Shown here: positions 45,900 through 56,387 of the stretch, one piece after another
Layout: each line of letters begins with the position of its first letter
Numbering within the stretch: position 1 is the stretch's first letter
Assembly: GCA_030849065.1 (NCBI GenBank)
Contig: JASAON010001629.1
Location: 61,703-125,702, forward strand
DNA: 64,000 nt
Origin: Jaenimonas drosophilae
Taxonomy: Eukaryota; Euglenozoa; Kinetoplastea; Trypanosomatida; Trypanosomatidae
Reading direction: 5' to 3'
Position numbers and translations under genes: made by a program
Notes under the pieces: model-generated
The model's input: the letters and a program-made list of their open reading frames with translations, nothing else
What the model was told of the DNA's origin: nothing
The model's database searches: none

Positions 45900-48131
45900 T
45901 CACAGAGAGGCTTCCGAGTCACTGGGGTAAAAGGCCGTGTGGCCTCTCTGACTTCGACGGGCGGAGTAGCCGCGGAGCACGGACCGCATCTCCGCTGCTT
46001 CATCGGTGAAGAGGGAGGACGCGCCATAAGGCGATGCCTCCATCGCAGCACATGCACCAACGTCTCCTCGGGAGGGGCTTGCCGCTCGGTAGAGGCGCGC
46101 AAAGACCGACTGGCGAGACCCACTTCCGAGCTCTTTTGCGTAGGGCGAAATTGTTGGATGAAAGGAAGGTTCAGGAAGCGACGGGAGCACCTTGCGCTTT
46201 GGCGTGAAGAGCCTTGCGGAGAGGGCCTTGATGGAAGGTGAGGTGGAGTGCACTGGTTTCGCACACACCTCACCACCATATCCAACGGTATGCCGATACT
46301 TTCGTGGCCACGGACGACTGAGACGATCCAGGAAGGCCTGCCGCGAGGCATCCTCGCCATCCTCGCCACCAAAAGGGCTGCGTGTAGTGCGCGGGGAGAA
46401 GGTGAGGTCCTTCCACATGACGGAGATCTCATCCGCCTCACGACGGTCGTGCTGCCGACGATCCAGCAAAATGCGGCGGTGGTATAGAGGGAGCGCGGCG
46501 AGTTCGTCCGGTAGCTCAGCCTCCTCCTCCGGGTCATGGTGAACCTCCCGGCGTGGTCCTCGTGGACGGGAGGAGGTTGGCGGGTCGGACGGAACAGATG
46601 GATGCAACTTCATTCGAGTGCGTCCGCCTTCATCACCCTTCGACACCTGCAGCCCTTGTGGTGCAGACCGTGACTGTGAGGTCGACCTTCCTCTGTTGGA
46701 GCGCGATTCGCTGTGCTGTCTGGCCGACAACTCCTCCCCCTCCCCACCCATATAGACGCTTGGGGTGAGGGCGTTGTGGGAGCTACAGCTGTCTGGAGGT
46801 GGTTGTTGCAACGGAGAAATGCAAGAATCAGCGGCTGCTGCAAATGCCTGTGACCGCGACGCCGTGGATGCGGGGGCCGATGGATGCGCAGATCGGCTGT
46901 GCCTGGACTGGATGGCGGAGGGAGTTGCGGAGTGACAAACATCATGTGCGGAGGTGCCGTGATGGCTTGCCTCTGCTTCGGTGTCAGACACATTCTGCCT
47001 GGAGAGGTCAACGTGCGCTGACTGAGATGGAGCCACACTGGAGGCGGTGGCAGTGGGTAGAGGAGTACGCTCAGCTGCAGGGAATTCACCCTTCTCCTGC
47101 TCCTCTATCACAGCGGCTGACGGAACGACGCGCACCTCCTCTGTGATGTTGCTGTTGTTTCCTGTGGTTGGCGAGGGTAGCGGGACGGGTGGGCGGTCCA
47201 CTTGGGGGACCTCTTCGTTTCGCGCAGCATCATTGAGTGGCGCGCTAGATAAGTAACAATCTGCCGTGTCGTCCTCCGGTGAATGCTCATCACCACCCGC
47301 CGTAGGAATGGCAGCCCTTGCCGAGCCCATCTCTGCCACTGCGGAACTCACCACCTCATGCCCTTCCTCCTCCGCATCCTCCTCCACTGGTGTTGTCCAG
47401 GGGAAAACCATGGCAGCCTCGGACGACCTTGCTGGAGCGGCATCCTCGTCGTCATCGCTATGGCCACAAAACAGAAAAGTGAAAAAACCACCGCAGTGCC
47501 CCGCTGCTTTGGACGATGATACGCCATCATTCGGCGGCACAAACTCCATCGCCGTCATCGCCTCTGGCGGAGCGGCAGCTGACCCATTCTCGCTGGCATG
47601 AAGTGCCACAAGCTGTGCTGCGGCTGCACTGTTGTGCGTGGGGTCCAACATACCTGGCAGTCCGACATGCTCCACCACTTCCTCCGCCGTCATTCGGTTG
47701 AGGTGCACGGGTGGGACGAGTGGGCTTCTGTACTCCACTGGGTTGGAAATAACCTCCTCCTCGTGGGGCCCACTGGTGGCTGGGGATGACACGGTGGAGG
47801 CGAAGGACCCGTTTCCGTGCTCACTGGCCTCGAGCACAGAAGGAGTGGCACCCTCAGGTGGCGCTAAATACGGCGGAGTGGCATCCTCCTCCCCCCACAC
47901 ACCTCCACTTCCACCCCCAGCCGCCACCGGAGTGTTGGACGTGGAGTCTGTCGTCTCAATCGGTGACTCAGGCTGCGACGACGCGGTAGATTCATTATCT
48001 TCGCCCTCAGTAACTTCTTCTTGCAGCACTGGGGCAGATGGTGCAGCTGGTGCTGGATGGGAGCTGTGAGCGGAGCCCACCTCACTATCGGAGTCGCTAT
48101 CATGAATAAGCAGATGGTCAAAGGCACCCAT
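45900..48131 (-). CDS. Disordered protein with repeated RLY/RLF-type motifs
   Basis: I do not recognise this 743-residue protein. The N-terminus is acidic and Ser-rich; most of the sequence to about residue 530 is Ser/Pro/Ala/Glu-rich and probably disordered, with one hydrophobic patch (GGFFTFLFCGH, near residue 225). The C-terminal 200 residues are more ordered and basic, and contain three related motifs: AFLDRLSRPWP, ALSARLFTPKR and SVFARLYRAAS. Similar F-x-RLY-type motifs recur in kinetoplastid cytoskeletal proteins as far as I recall, so a cytoskeletal role is a guess. There are no catalytic residues or membrane segments. The start is a clean ATG. Confidence 0.65.
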   Translation of the reverse strand: MGAFDHLLIHDSDSDSEVGSAHSSHPAPAAPSAPVLQEEVTEGEDNESTASSQPESPIETTDSTSNTPVAAGGGSGGVWGEEDATPPYLAPPEGATPSVLEASEHGNGSFASTVSSPATSGPHEEEVISNPVEYRSPLVPPVHLNRMTAEEVVEHVGLPGMLDPTHNSAAAAQLVALHASENGSAAAPPEAMTAMEFVPPNDGVSSSKAAGHCGGFFTFLFCGHSDDDEDAAPARSSEAAMVFPWTTPVEEDAEEEGHEVVSSAVAEMGSARAAIPTAGGDEHSPEDDTADCYLSSAPLNDAARNEEVPQVDRPPVPLPSPTTGNNSNITEEVRVVPSAAVIEEQEKGEFPAAERTPLPTATASSVAPSQSAHVDLSRQNVSDTEAEASHHGTSAHDVCHSATPSAIQSRHSRSAHPSAPASTASRSQAFAAAADSCISPLQQPPPDSCSSHNALTPSVYMGGEGEELSARQHSESRSNRGRSTSQSRSAPQGLQVSKGDEGGRTRMKLHPSVPSDPPTSSRPRGPRREVHHDPEEEAELPDELAALPLYHRRILLDRRQHDRREADEISVMWKDLTFSPRTTRSPFGGEDGEDASRQAFLDRLSRPWPRKYRHTVGYGGEVCAKPVHSTSPSIKALSARLFTPKRKVLPSLPEPSFHPTISPYAKELGSGSRQSVFARLYRAASPSRGDVGACAAMEASPYGASSLFTDEAAEMRSVLRGYSARRSQRGHTAFYPSDSEASL

Positions 48132-48467
48132 CGGAGAAGGGCCGGGGGGTAAAAATAAATCAAAACCCCCACGACCAGATTCCCCTCGCGTCCAGTTGCT
48201 TCTCAGTAAAAACTACGTCAGTATGCTATTGGGTACGCCTTCGACCAACCACAGACACAGCAGCAGTGCTACGTCAAAATGTCCTAACCAAGTCACCAAC
48301 TACGCAAACAGAGTGAAGAGGCATGTCGTTTTCAAGTCGATGTGCCGATGTAGGAGATATGGCATGCACAGTAGTACCACTGACTGCGCAACAGAAAAGA
48401 GAAACAAAAAGAAATTATAAATGATAAAAATCATGATCAGCAAGCAGCATCAGGGGGCACGAGGATT
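48132..48467. other. Intergenic spacer
   Basis: Short region between the first L13 gene (3' end) and the disordered-protein gene. No gene is seen. Confidence 0.5.
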
Positions 48468-49124
48468 TTACTTCTTCTCGTTCTCCTTGGCGGCCTTGCG
48501 GGCAGCGCGGGAAGTGCGGGCACCGAGGAAGCGCACGGCGGAGTGGTTCTTCTTGAGGAACTTGTACACGTTCTTGGTCTTCTCCTCAGCGGTCACAGCG
48601 CGGGGACCCTCAGCAGCGGGGAACACAAGTCCGCCAACAGCGGCATCGCCGAAGCGAGTGCGGTCCTGCTTGGCAGCCTTCACATCCTGCTCGGAGGCCT
48701 CACCCTTCACGATCTTCTTGTGGTTCAGAGGGAACAGCACAAGCTTGCTCATGTAGGTCTTGAGGCGCTGAACATTCACGTTGAGGCCCTCCTCGGACTT
48801 GTTCTTGCGGCGGCCGTCCACGCGGATGCCGATGGTGGCGGCGTAGCGGGCGTTGAGGCCAGCAGCCTTCAGCTCAGTGGGGGTGAAACCGCGGCCGAGA
48901 CGCTTCTTCATATTGTGGCGAACAGTGGGGCAGTTCACCTGGGGGCGGAGGGACTTCACGGGGCGGGGGAACACCTTCTTCGCCTTCACGAGGCGAAGAC
49001 GGCGACGGCGGATCTTCTGAGCCGGCTGGTTCAGGAAGACCTTCACGTTACCCTTCTGAGAAGAGCATGGGTTCCAGTGCTTCTTCTGGTGGACGTGGGG
49101 GATCGCGTTGTTTCCCTTGGGCAT
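48468..49124 (-). CDS. RPL13: 60S ribosomal protein L13 (copy 1)
   Basis: A 218-residue L13e-family component of the large ribosomal subunit. The sequence is Lys/Arg-rich throughout, with an N-terminal MPKGNNAIPHVHQKKHW and RPVKSLRPQVNCPT...RLGRGFTPTELKAAG typical of L13e; the length matches the family. Codon use is strongly GC-ending, as expected for a highly expressed gene. It ends in TAA. The coding sequence appears identical in DNA to the copy at 49435-50091 apart from the stop codon, while the flanks differ. A trans-splice AG candidate follows the T-rich tract about 25 nt upstream of the ATG. Confidence 0.97.
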   Translation of the reverse strand: MPKGNNAIPHVHQKKHWNPCSSQKGNVKVFLNQPAQKIRRRRLRLVKAKKVFPRPVKSLRPQVNCPTVRHNMKKRLGRGFTPTELKAAGLNARYAATIGIRVDGRRKNKSEEGLNVNVQRLKTYMSKLVLFPLNHKKIVKGEASEQDVKAAKQDRTRFGDAAVGGLVFPAAEGPRAVTAEEKTKNVYKFLKKNHSAVRFLGARTSRAARKAAKENEKK

Positions 49125-49434
49125 TGCTACTCTCTTGCTGTGATCCTGGGCACAAAAAAAGAGAAGATATAAGTATCGAAAGACAAGAAGGGAGAGGACG
49201 GATATTGTTATACTATTGCACCACAGAACACGAGCCTCAATTCAGCAGGAACGCACAGATTGCATCTCTGTGATTCCTTTCTGTGCAGTAGGTCTGCGCA
49301 GACCCACCACAGTTGTAGCATGGTAGTTTATCATCAAACAAACGAAATGAATGGTGGTGAGTGCATTCCAAAGATGAAGATGAAGTCTTCACTCTCGTCC
49401 GTCACATGAAGTGCGACATCAACGGGGAGTTCCT
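49125..49434. other. Spacer between the two L13 genes
   Basis: About 310 nt. Holds the acceptor of copy 1 and the 3' end of copy 2. It shows no similarity to the region upstream of copy 2. Confidence 0.6.
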
Positions 49435-50091
49435 CTACTTCTTCTCGTTCTCCTTGGCGGCCTTGCGGGCAGCGCGGGAAGTGCGGGCACCGAGGAAGCG
49501 CACGGCGGAGTGGTTCTTCTTGAGGAACTTGTACACGTTCTTGGTCTTCTCCTCAGCGGTCACAGCGCGGGGACCCTCAGCAGCGGGGAACACAAGTCCG
49601 CCAACAGCGGCATCGCCGAAGCGAGTGCGGTCCTGCTTGGCAGCCTTCACATCCTGCTCGGAGGCCTCACCCTTCACGATCTTCTTGTGGTTCAGAGGGA
49701 ACAGCACAAGCTTGCTCATGTAGGTCTTGAGGCGCTGAACATTCACGTTGAGGCCCTCCTCGGACTTGTTCTTGCGGCGGCCGTCCACGCGGATGCCGAT
49801 GGTGGCGGCGTAGCGGGCGTTGAGGCCAGCAGCCTTCAGCTCAGTGGGGGTGAAACCGCGGCCGAGACGCTTCTTCATATTGTGGCGAACAGTGGGGCAG
49901 TTCACCTGGGGGCGGAGGGACTTCACGGGGCGGGGGAACACCTTCTTCGCCTTCACGAGGCGAAGACGGCGACGGCGGATCTTCTGAGCCGGCTGGTTCA
50001 GGAAGACCTTCACGTTACCCTTCTGAGAAGAGCATGGGTTCCAGTGCTTCTTCTGGTGGACGTGGGGGATCGCGTTGTTTCCCTTGGGCAT
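49435..50091 (-). CDS. RPL13: 60S ribosomal protein L13 (copy 2)
   Basis: Second L13e gene, 218 residues, same protein as copy 1. By eye the DNA is identical from the first to the last sense codon; only the stop differs (TAG here). Upstream a T-rich tract and a GTAG acceptor candidate lie about 25-40 nt before the ATG. Two tandem genes supply extra mRNA in a system without gene-specific promoters (established for kinetoplastids). Confidence 0.97.
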   Translation of the reverse strand: MPKGNNAIPHVHQKKHWNPCSSQKGNVKVFLNQPAQKIRRRRLRLVKAKKVFPRPVKSLRPQVNCPTVRHNMKKRLGRGFTPTELKAAGLNARYAATIGIRVDGRRKNKSEEGLNVNVQRLKTYMSKLVLFPLNHKKIVKGEASEQDVKAAKQDRTRFGDAAVGGLVFPAAEGPRAVTAEEKTKNVYKFLKKNHSAVRFLGARTSRAARKAAKENEKK

Positions 50092-50381
50092 CTGTTCGGA
50101 TGTGCACGAAGATCACCTACACATATAGAAGGGGAAAAAAAGAAGAGAATGAACCAAGCAAAGTGAGTGACATCTCAGTAGTGTGAAGTCGCAGTGAGAA
50201 AACGTTGTGTTGTGTCCATGGGAGAGGTTGTTGGTACGCAATAAGTAGTAGAGAGTATAGGGCTGAATCGTGATCCACCGCTACACCCCCACATCATTCC
50301 TCCCTCACACTCCAGAACGGTGATTGTAGGACAGATAATGTGGAATAGATCCATTGAAGGAAACTGTTGGATATGTGGCAG

Positions 50382-50777
50382 CTATTCAATGTTCACGGCA
50401 GATGAGTGAGACTTCGAGGTGGACGTTTGCTTTGGCACGGTGACGGTGAGGAGCTGGTTCTCATGCTTCGCCTTAATGTTATCCAGATCCAGTCGCATCG
50501 CACCGAAGTCGAAGCAGCGTTCAAACCGCCCGTGCCCCCGCTCCTCAATCAGATAAATGGCATTGGGGTGCTCACTGACTGGTGCAGCTCGAATGCCAGA
50601 TATACATAGTGTAGATGTGTTCTCTGTGTAAACCTTCATATCCTCCTTCTTCACCTCAGGGAGGTCGGCGTGGATCACGACTGCGACGTCGGAATCGATG
50701 ATGTCCACAGGTGGGGACCATGAACCCCTCGAAAGGCTCATGAAGGAGTCAAAAAAGCCTCTGGGTGGAAGAAACAT
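50382..50777 (-). CDS. HSP20: Small heat-shock protein (HSP20, alpha-crystallin domain)
   Basis: A 131-residue small chaperone. The alpha-crystallin domain spans about residues 20-115: a WSPPVDIIDSDVAVVIHADLPEVKKEDMKVY start, a VYTENTSTLCISG strand, and the ERGHGRFERCFDF and ENQLLTVTVPK segments typical of HSP20 proteins. There is no signal peptide. The short N-terminal arm and brief Ser-rich tail suggest a small oligomer. It lies immediately upstream (in transcription) of the L13 pair, the same neighbours as I recall in T. brucei. Confidence 0.92.
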   Translation of the reverse strand: MFLPPRGFFDSFMSLSRGSWSPPVDIIDSDVAVVIHADLPEVKKEDMKVYTENTSTLCISGIRAAPVSEHPNAIYLIEERGHGRFERCFDFGAMRLDLDNIKAKHENQLLTVTVPKQTSTSKSHSSAVNIE

Positions 50778-53700
50778 GCTTCTGTGTCTCCGTGTGTGTG
50801 TGTGTGTGGGTATATGAATGCAAATGTAAGAAATGTGAATGTATCGTCAGGAACGATGGCGTGTGGCTAGTTGATAGAACATCAAAGAAAGAAGAAGAGA
50901 AAAAGGGCGCTACCATTGGGACCAACGTCAAAGCGCGGCACTCTTCGATTTAGATTGTTGTGGCAGTACTCGCGCTCTCAACTGAGAGCGGTTTCATCAT
51001 CTTGTTTTTGTTGATAGTTGTATGGGTGCGTTCAGCTTCCGCACGCGCATCCATCTGCATGACTCAGAAGCTCCTGACGCAGCGGGTTCCCTTCTCCTCC
51101 CCCCATCACCGAATGGTGATCCCAACAGATGCACAATGGAGCGGCAGGAGGGTTAGGGGGGAGAAGACTGATGATGATGTTGTGGGTAGGAATGAGGGAG
51201 GCTGATGGAGGGCTCACTTCATAGTTGATTACAGTACAGAAACAGAACAGATATTGGCATGAGAGACTGGGAACAACAAAAGAACAAAACTCCCCTAAAT
51301 AACAAAAGACAGAGGAAACAAACAAAGAAGAATTGAGAGTTTTGGGAAGGGCGAACGGAGGAAGAAAGAGGGCGTAAAAAGTGGGCGTAACAAAGAACAG
51401 CTCTGAATGGTCCGCAGAAAAGAGTGGAGGGGAGGAGAGAGGGTACAGTGATGATGACTTGTGGCGGTGGTGGTGGTGCAAAGTAGTTCGCCCGTCAAAA
51501 CGAAATAGTTGGGCTGGGGGGCGGGGGCCACACGTTTGCACACACGCACACGCACGTGCAGGCACATTGCTTGCGAGGAGAAAAAAATGAGAAACAGCTG
51601 GAGACTGTATCTGGAGTGAATGGCAATGTACTCTTCTCTTGTTTGAACTTGATTCGGTGGTGCTTGGATGAAAGAAGGTGTTAGGATCGACTTTGAAGCA
51701 AACAATAACCGCCATGGCTGTTGCGATTGGGTAATGTAGGTCGGTAAAAGCCGTTTCGCACCCTTGGTCTGCCATAGCCCCGAGAGCCCCCCTCCACGTA
51801 TCCCGCACACTGAGCTCCCCTTATTAGATAGCAAGTACGGCCGTGCGGGACATATCTAGAGGGGGTGGGGAAGGAGGAGGAGGGCATTGATGAAGATCAC
51901 AGGACAAAAAGAATAAAACCTCCACTGAAACACGAGGAAGACAAACGCCTCCACGAACAGCCCCCCATCGACCGGGTGGGGGGTCCACGTGCGCGAACAC
52001 GGTGAGGGGACGCCACCTCTGGTTATTCGGGGAGGGTGCAGGCAGCTGTTTTCGCTGACCAAACGCATTGGCTGCTCAAATAAACACAACGTACAACAAC
52101 ATGCAGGTATGCATTCTGGCCAATAGTATCACTGCCCTCAGCTTTGAATTTGGAGAATAGGTTCAGGGCAGTGCGCTCGTGTAGCCTTTGCAGTCGGCAG
52201 CACGCCCCGCGAAGGTTGTGTGTGAGTCATGGTCCACCTCTCGTCCATGTTTTGTTTGCCACCAATGCGCAGACATTAACAGCCAGCTAAGCGTCAGAAA
52301 ACCTTGAAGGTTTGGTGACCACGAATTCCCGCCGCACAAGAGGTTGTGTTTGTGAATGAAACAAGGGAGGGAGCCACACATGAGGGTCGTACCCCTCACT
52401 GGCACTCTCCCAACGTGTTTTTTGTTTTGCTGACTCAAAGCCTCATGCCCGTGTTTGGCGGAAAAGTGAGCATTGCATCACAATCGCCATCCGCCGAGGG
52501 TGTGCTTACACACAGGTACTATCTCTGTCTTGTGTCACGGCAGTCGGTTCGTTCATATAAACCTCGTGTAGCATCAACAACAAACAAATCCACAAGCCTC
52601 ATGTCCTCGCCAGCCACAATGAGGAGGGCGACCAGACAGAGGGAAAGGCGAGAGCTCTCATTTTTTCTGTTCTCCCGTTTGCAATTATGGGTGATATGAG
52701 GGGGAACACTCAACAGCGAAGAACACATGTACGCATATAGCACACAACAGGCAGGGGGGTGACGGGGGTGCGGACGGGGGAATGTGTGTGTGCGTGCACT
52801 TTTGCGTGTGTGGAGATCTTCATCCACTACTTACTTATACGTTCTGCTCGGCAGCACAAACTTGTTCGGAGACACCGACGCAGGCTCAACCACACGTGGA
52901 TACCACCCTGTAGGACTCCCCTCCCTCTCTCCCCCTTCAAGTTGACTTGTTGTTCGATCCTCCATTACTCTACGACAATCACCAAGGTATGTTGTCTGTC
53001 GCCACAAACAAAGCAAAAAACAAAAACGGGCATCTCACAGAGCACAATCACTCGCCTACTGTTTCGTGGCAAAAGGGTGTTCCATCAAATAAAGCCCCGT
53101 GCCTGCCACCGCAGCGAGAACAACACATGTTGTCGAGGATTCACATGCAAGGAGGGAGGTCAGCGAAGTACGCCCACTCGAGCTGATCCCGCCCCGTTGG
53201 GGAAAGGAAAACTCGCAAAATAACTCAAGCAATAACATATAATGTGTTTGGGCGTACAGACCTCAGTAAGCGAGTAAGCGTGCGCCTACGCGCTCTCTCC
53301 CTCTTTGTTTCTTACTGACGCTGACCGTTGTTCTGGCATCCTCCTCCTCATCATCTCAACCCTCCACATCACCTTCCCCCCATCCTCATTCCACGCAGGC
53401 CCCTCGCACTCTAGCTCGCCCAGCACAACAAATAGAAGAAACCCAAAGAAAAAAAAACCACGAGAAGATAGGAAGCCTGCGAGGGGGTCTGAAAGAGGAG
53501 GGGGGAAGAATTGAAGCATTGCAGCCAAACGCTAATCGAAGGAAAAGAAAATGTTCCGTTTACACATTTATAGTGACTGATTCTGGCTTGTACTTTCTTT
53601 CTTAACGCCTTCTTGGTAGCCGCCACAAAAGAAGAAAAAAGAACTGGATGCTGCTGGCGAGGAGTGGCGCGTGCGTGCATGCGTGCGTGAGTGACTGGGT

Positions 53701-54281
53701 ATGCGTTTCTTCTCTTCAGACGACCATCCAGTAGCCGTCCTAAGCCAGAGCCACACCTTGATCCTCCGTCCCCCGCACACACAAAAAAAAATACATGTAC
53801 ACGGTCATCCAGCTGTGGATTGGTGCAATGGGAAGCTACGGTGCCAATGAACCTGATCCTTACGATCCCCGTACAGCACAGCCCGAGGTGGGGACCGTCC
53901 AACGAGGGAACGCCACCAACAATCTCCATCTCCCGCATCTCGCGTCACCCACAAGAGATGTGTGTGCATGTTGATATAGCATAGAGAGTTCAGGGATCCG
54001 GTGCATGGTGCAGCAGAGACCTGGTTTCCATCGGATTCACCGATTTCGACCGTACATGAGTAGGTCATCGTCGTCCTCGTTGCCACCATCATCATTCATC
54101 ACACCAACCCCAAACTCCCCAATCGGCGGTGCATTTAGATGATAGAAGAGGGGAGGGAAAGAGAAATCAAGGAAGGAGGGGAAGGAAGGAGAGTGGGGAA
54201 GTGGGCGTTTTTTTTCTTGTTGTTGTCTGACTCGCTCACTCCTCTATTCACTAGACCCCCACGGGACGCTTCTGGACTCTC
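50778..54281. other. 3.5-kb gene-poor region
   Basis: The longest stretch without a convincing gene. The largest minus-strand frame (51032-51808) begins at GTG and is Phe/Ser/His/Pro-rich, as expected of pyrimidine-rich non-coding sequence. An ATG-started 72-codon frame at 52163-52381 has no motif. No tRNA B box was found by eye. The region might contain long UTRs, a lost gene or a non-coding RNA. Confidence 0.5.
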
Positions 54282-56387
54282 CTACTTTACGTTCGAAGCC
54301 ACCCGTCGTTCTTCGGCCACAATGTGCTCCCAGTACTCTTTATTCTCCACGCAGAAGTTCACGGCAAAGGAGAGGTTAGGCAGTAGTTCGGCAATGGCCT
54401 CCACCATGGGCTGAACCACGTAAATCATAAAGGAGATTTGGCCGCGGGGGAACTCCTCACTCTCCTTTGTCCGGTCCATGAAGGGGGAAATAGGCATGTC
54501 TAGCTTGCGCTCTGCATCACCTTGCGTGTAGAACTCCTTGGAGATGTTCTTGGCCCATTCAGCATAGATGTGGCTGGGGCGAGCACAGTTGGAGATATCT
54601 GCCATCTTAATGGACATGGAGAGAGCCAGACGAACATCTTCCTTCTTGGAATGCCAATCGGTGGTTTCAGCCATGCGCATCTGAAAGTGTTTGAAGATCT
54701 TTCCGTGGCGGCCCATATCTGTCGCGAGAACCATCTCCAGCATCGTGTCCCGAACAATCTGGCGCTGTTCTGGGCGCAGGGAGGCTAGAACGTTGTACTT
54801 CGGATGCCGGAGAAGCTCAAAGGTGCACGCGATGTGATGGTTTTCTAAGATGGAACGATCGTTGTAGAGCGTGGCCAAATAGGCGTTTGTTTTTTGATGG
54901 AAGTTGTTATTGAGTCCTGGATGATCAAAATCGTGAACTGAGCCCGCGAGTAGGCCAGCTAAGATCTCCTCATTGCTGAGTTTGCACTTCTCACACAGGC
55001 CGCCCACCATCATGATGTAGTAGTTGATCTGCGTAACATCTGCACCGTGCATGGCATTGTGGTAGGGATTAGGGTGGTAGGCTGCCTGAACGGCAATAAG
55101 AAAAGACCGCAGCGTCTGATCATTGATCTTGAAGTAGTTCACTAAATCTAGCTTATACATCAGCACATAGGCCGTGTAGAAGAGGGCATTGCCGTTGGTG
55201 ATGATCTCCAGCTGAATTGTGTCGTAGTCCCATTGATCAATTCCCTTGAAGATGTCGAAAGCCTCGCTAATCATCTGCCGATTGGGGCTGGCCTCTACCA
55301 ACTTTTTGATGTCAGGACGGTCCAGCACTTGCGATATTTGTGAGAGGGTGGTCCCCGGCTGCAGCGGGAATGCTGCGCGGATGCATGAGGCCAGTGTATC
55401 ATCAGGAGCCTCTTGGTGGGGGACGTGTTCGGATGACCAGATAGTGTGGCGAAAGTACTGCGCTCCACCGTCGTCGTAGAGAGAGTCTAGCGGGTGTTTT
55501 CGAATGGGCTTCTGCAGTTGGGCCCGTAGACGGCGCTCGATGTCGCGCACCTCTCGTCCCGCGCTCATCGCCAGATGCGAATGGACCGCAGATTCCTCTC
55601 TGAGGGGACGAATCAGTGGAAGAAGACGGCTGACCGTCTCCCGGTATCGGCGAATGGATGCGCTGCGTACACGTATTTCGCACTCAATCCGCGTTGCCAC
55701 AGCCTCTCGGTCGCCCGCACCGTTTCGTTGACGCATACACTGAAGCATACGAGTCATGGGTTCCATCGCGTAGGCAAACAGGATGGCATTCTGACTAAGG
55801 TTCTCATTGGGAACCACAGGAGTTAGCGGAACGGCAAAGGGAAAGGTGTGTGCCGGTATTTTGGTGTTGGAAATGACGAAGTGAGCCACCTTGAGCTGGC
55901 TCGACTCGTTTCGGACAACCACCTTCGACTTGATGACGGCCGTCGCGAGGGACTTGAAGAAGGGTGCCCAAGAAAAGCGTACACCTGCCGCGGTCTTGGC
56001 CTCACCAAGCTCCACGTCAGAGAAGGAGCGGGCGTAAATATAGCTTTGCCCGTTTTTGCTTTCCCGGTACACTAACGTTAGGTCCTCGGAAGCAGGAGCA
56101 AGAAACATGATGAATGTTCCGACCACCTCCCCGACGTCGTTTCTATCATCCATGGCAAGTGCGCCGTACTCCTTGATGTACTTGTCTTTGCCCAACAGCT
56201 TCATCTTGGGATTATCGTCATCTGTCAAATCCCCATTGGTAGGACCAGTGGAACTATGGGCTTTACGGCCGTTCAGCGATGTACGGCGGCTGTGGCCATT
56301 ATGCTGAGAGCGCGCTGGCTCAGTCTTGGCGCGGCCATCCTCCAGCGTGGGTGGTGGATGGAACTCTTGCGACGCCCCTACCCCCAT
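54282..56387 (-). CDS. Class I cyclic-nucleotide phosphodiesterase
   Basis: Predicted 701-residue cAMP-type phosphodiesterase. The catalytic domain occupies about residues 350-690, with all key residues: YHNAMHGADV (H443, H447), VHDFDHPGLNNNF (H485, D486), MADISN (D597), and the Gln in RGQISFMIYVVQP. The N-terminal 300 residues are a folded region of unknown type (VGTFIMFLAP..., VVVRNESSQLKVAHFV) without recognisable GAF domains, closer in layout to kinetoplastid PDEA than to PDEB. The helix before the catalytic domain may mediate dimerisation. The frame extends 26 codons upstream to a GTG, but the first ATG is at 56387 and an AG candidate lies in that stretch. It would lower cAMP, whose control affects flagellar motility and cytokinesis in trypanosomes. 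Confidence 0.92.
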   Translation of the reverse strand: MGVGASQEFHPPPTLEDGRAKTEPARSQHNGHSRRTSLNGRKAHSSTGPTNGDLTDDDNPKMKLLGKDKYIKEYGALAMDDRNDVGEVVGTFIMFLAPASEDLTLVYRESKNGQSYIYARSFSDVELGEAKTAAGVRFSWAPFFKSLATAVIKSKVVVRNESSQLKVAHFVISNTKIPAHTFPFAVPLTPVVPNENLSQNAILFAYAMEPMTRMLQCMRQRNGAGDREAVATRIECEIRVRSASIRRYRETVSRLLPLIRPLREESAVHSHLAMSAGREVRDIERRLRAQLQKPIRKHPLDSLYDDGGAQYFRHTIWSSEHVPHQEAPDDTLASCIRAAFPLQPGTTLSQISQVLDRPDIKKLVEASPNRQMISEAFDIFKGIDQWDYDTIQLEIITNGNALFYTAYVLMYKLDLVNYFKINDQTLRSFLIAVQAAYHPNPYHNAMHGADVTQINYYIMMVGGLCEKCKLSNEEILAGLLAGSVHDFDHPGLNNNFHQKTNAYLATLYNDRSILENHHIACTFELLRHPKYNVLASLRPEQRQIVRDTMLEMVLATDMGRHGKIFKHFQMRMAETTDWHSKKEDVRLALSMSIKMADISNCARPSHIYAEWAKNISKEFYTQGDAERKLDMPISPFMDRTKESEEFPRGQISFMIYVVQPMVEAIAELLPNLSFAVNFCVENKEYWEHIVAEERRVASNVK

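Noticed and set aside
51032..51808. 258-codon minus-strand open frame
   Set aside because: Starts at GTG, is Phe/Ser/Pro/His-rich with pyrimidine-driven composition and no motif; fits non-coding spacer.
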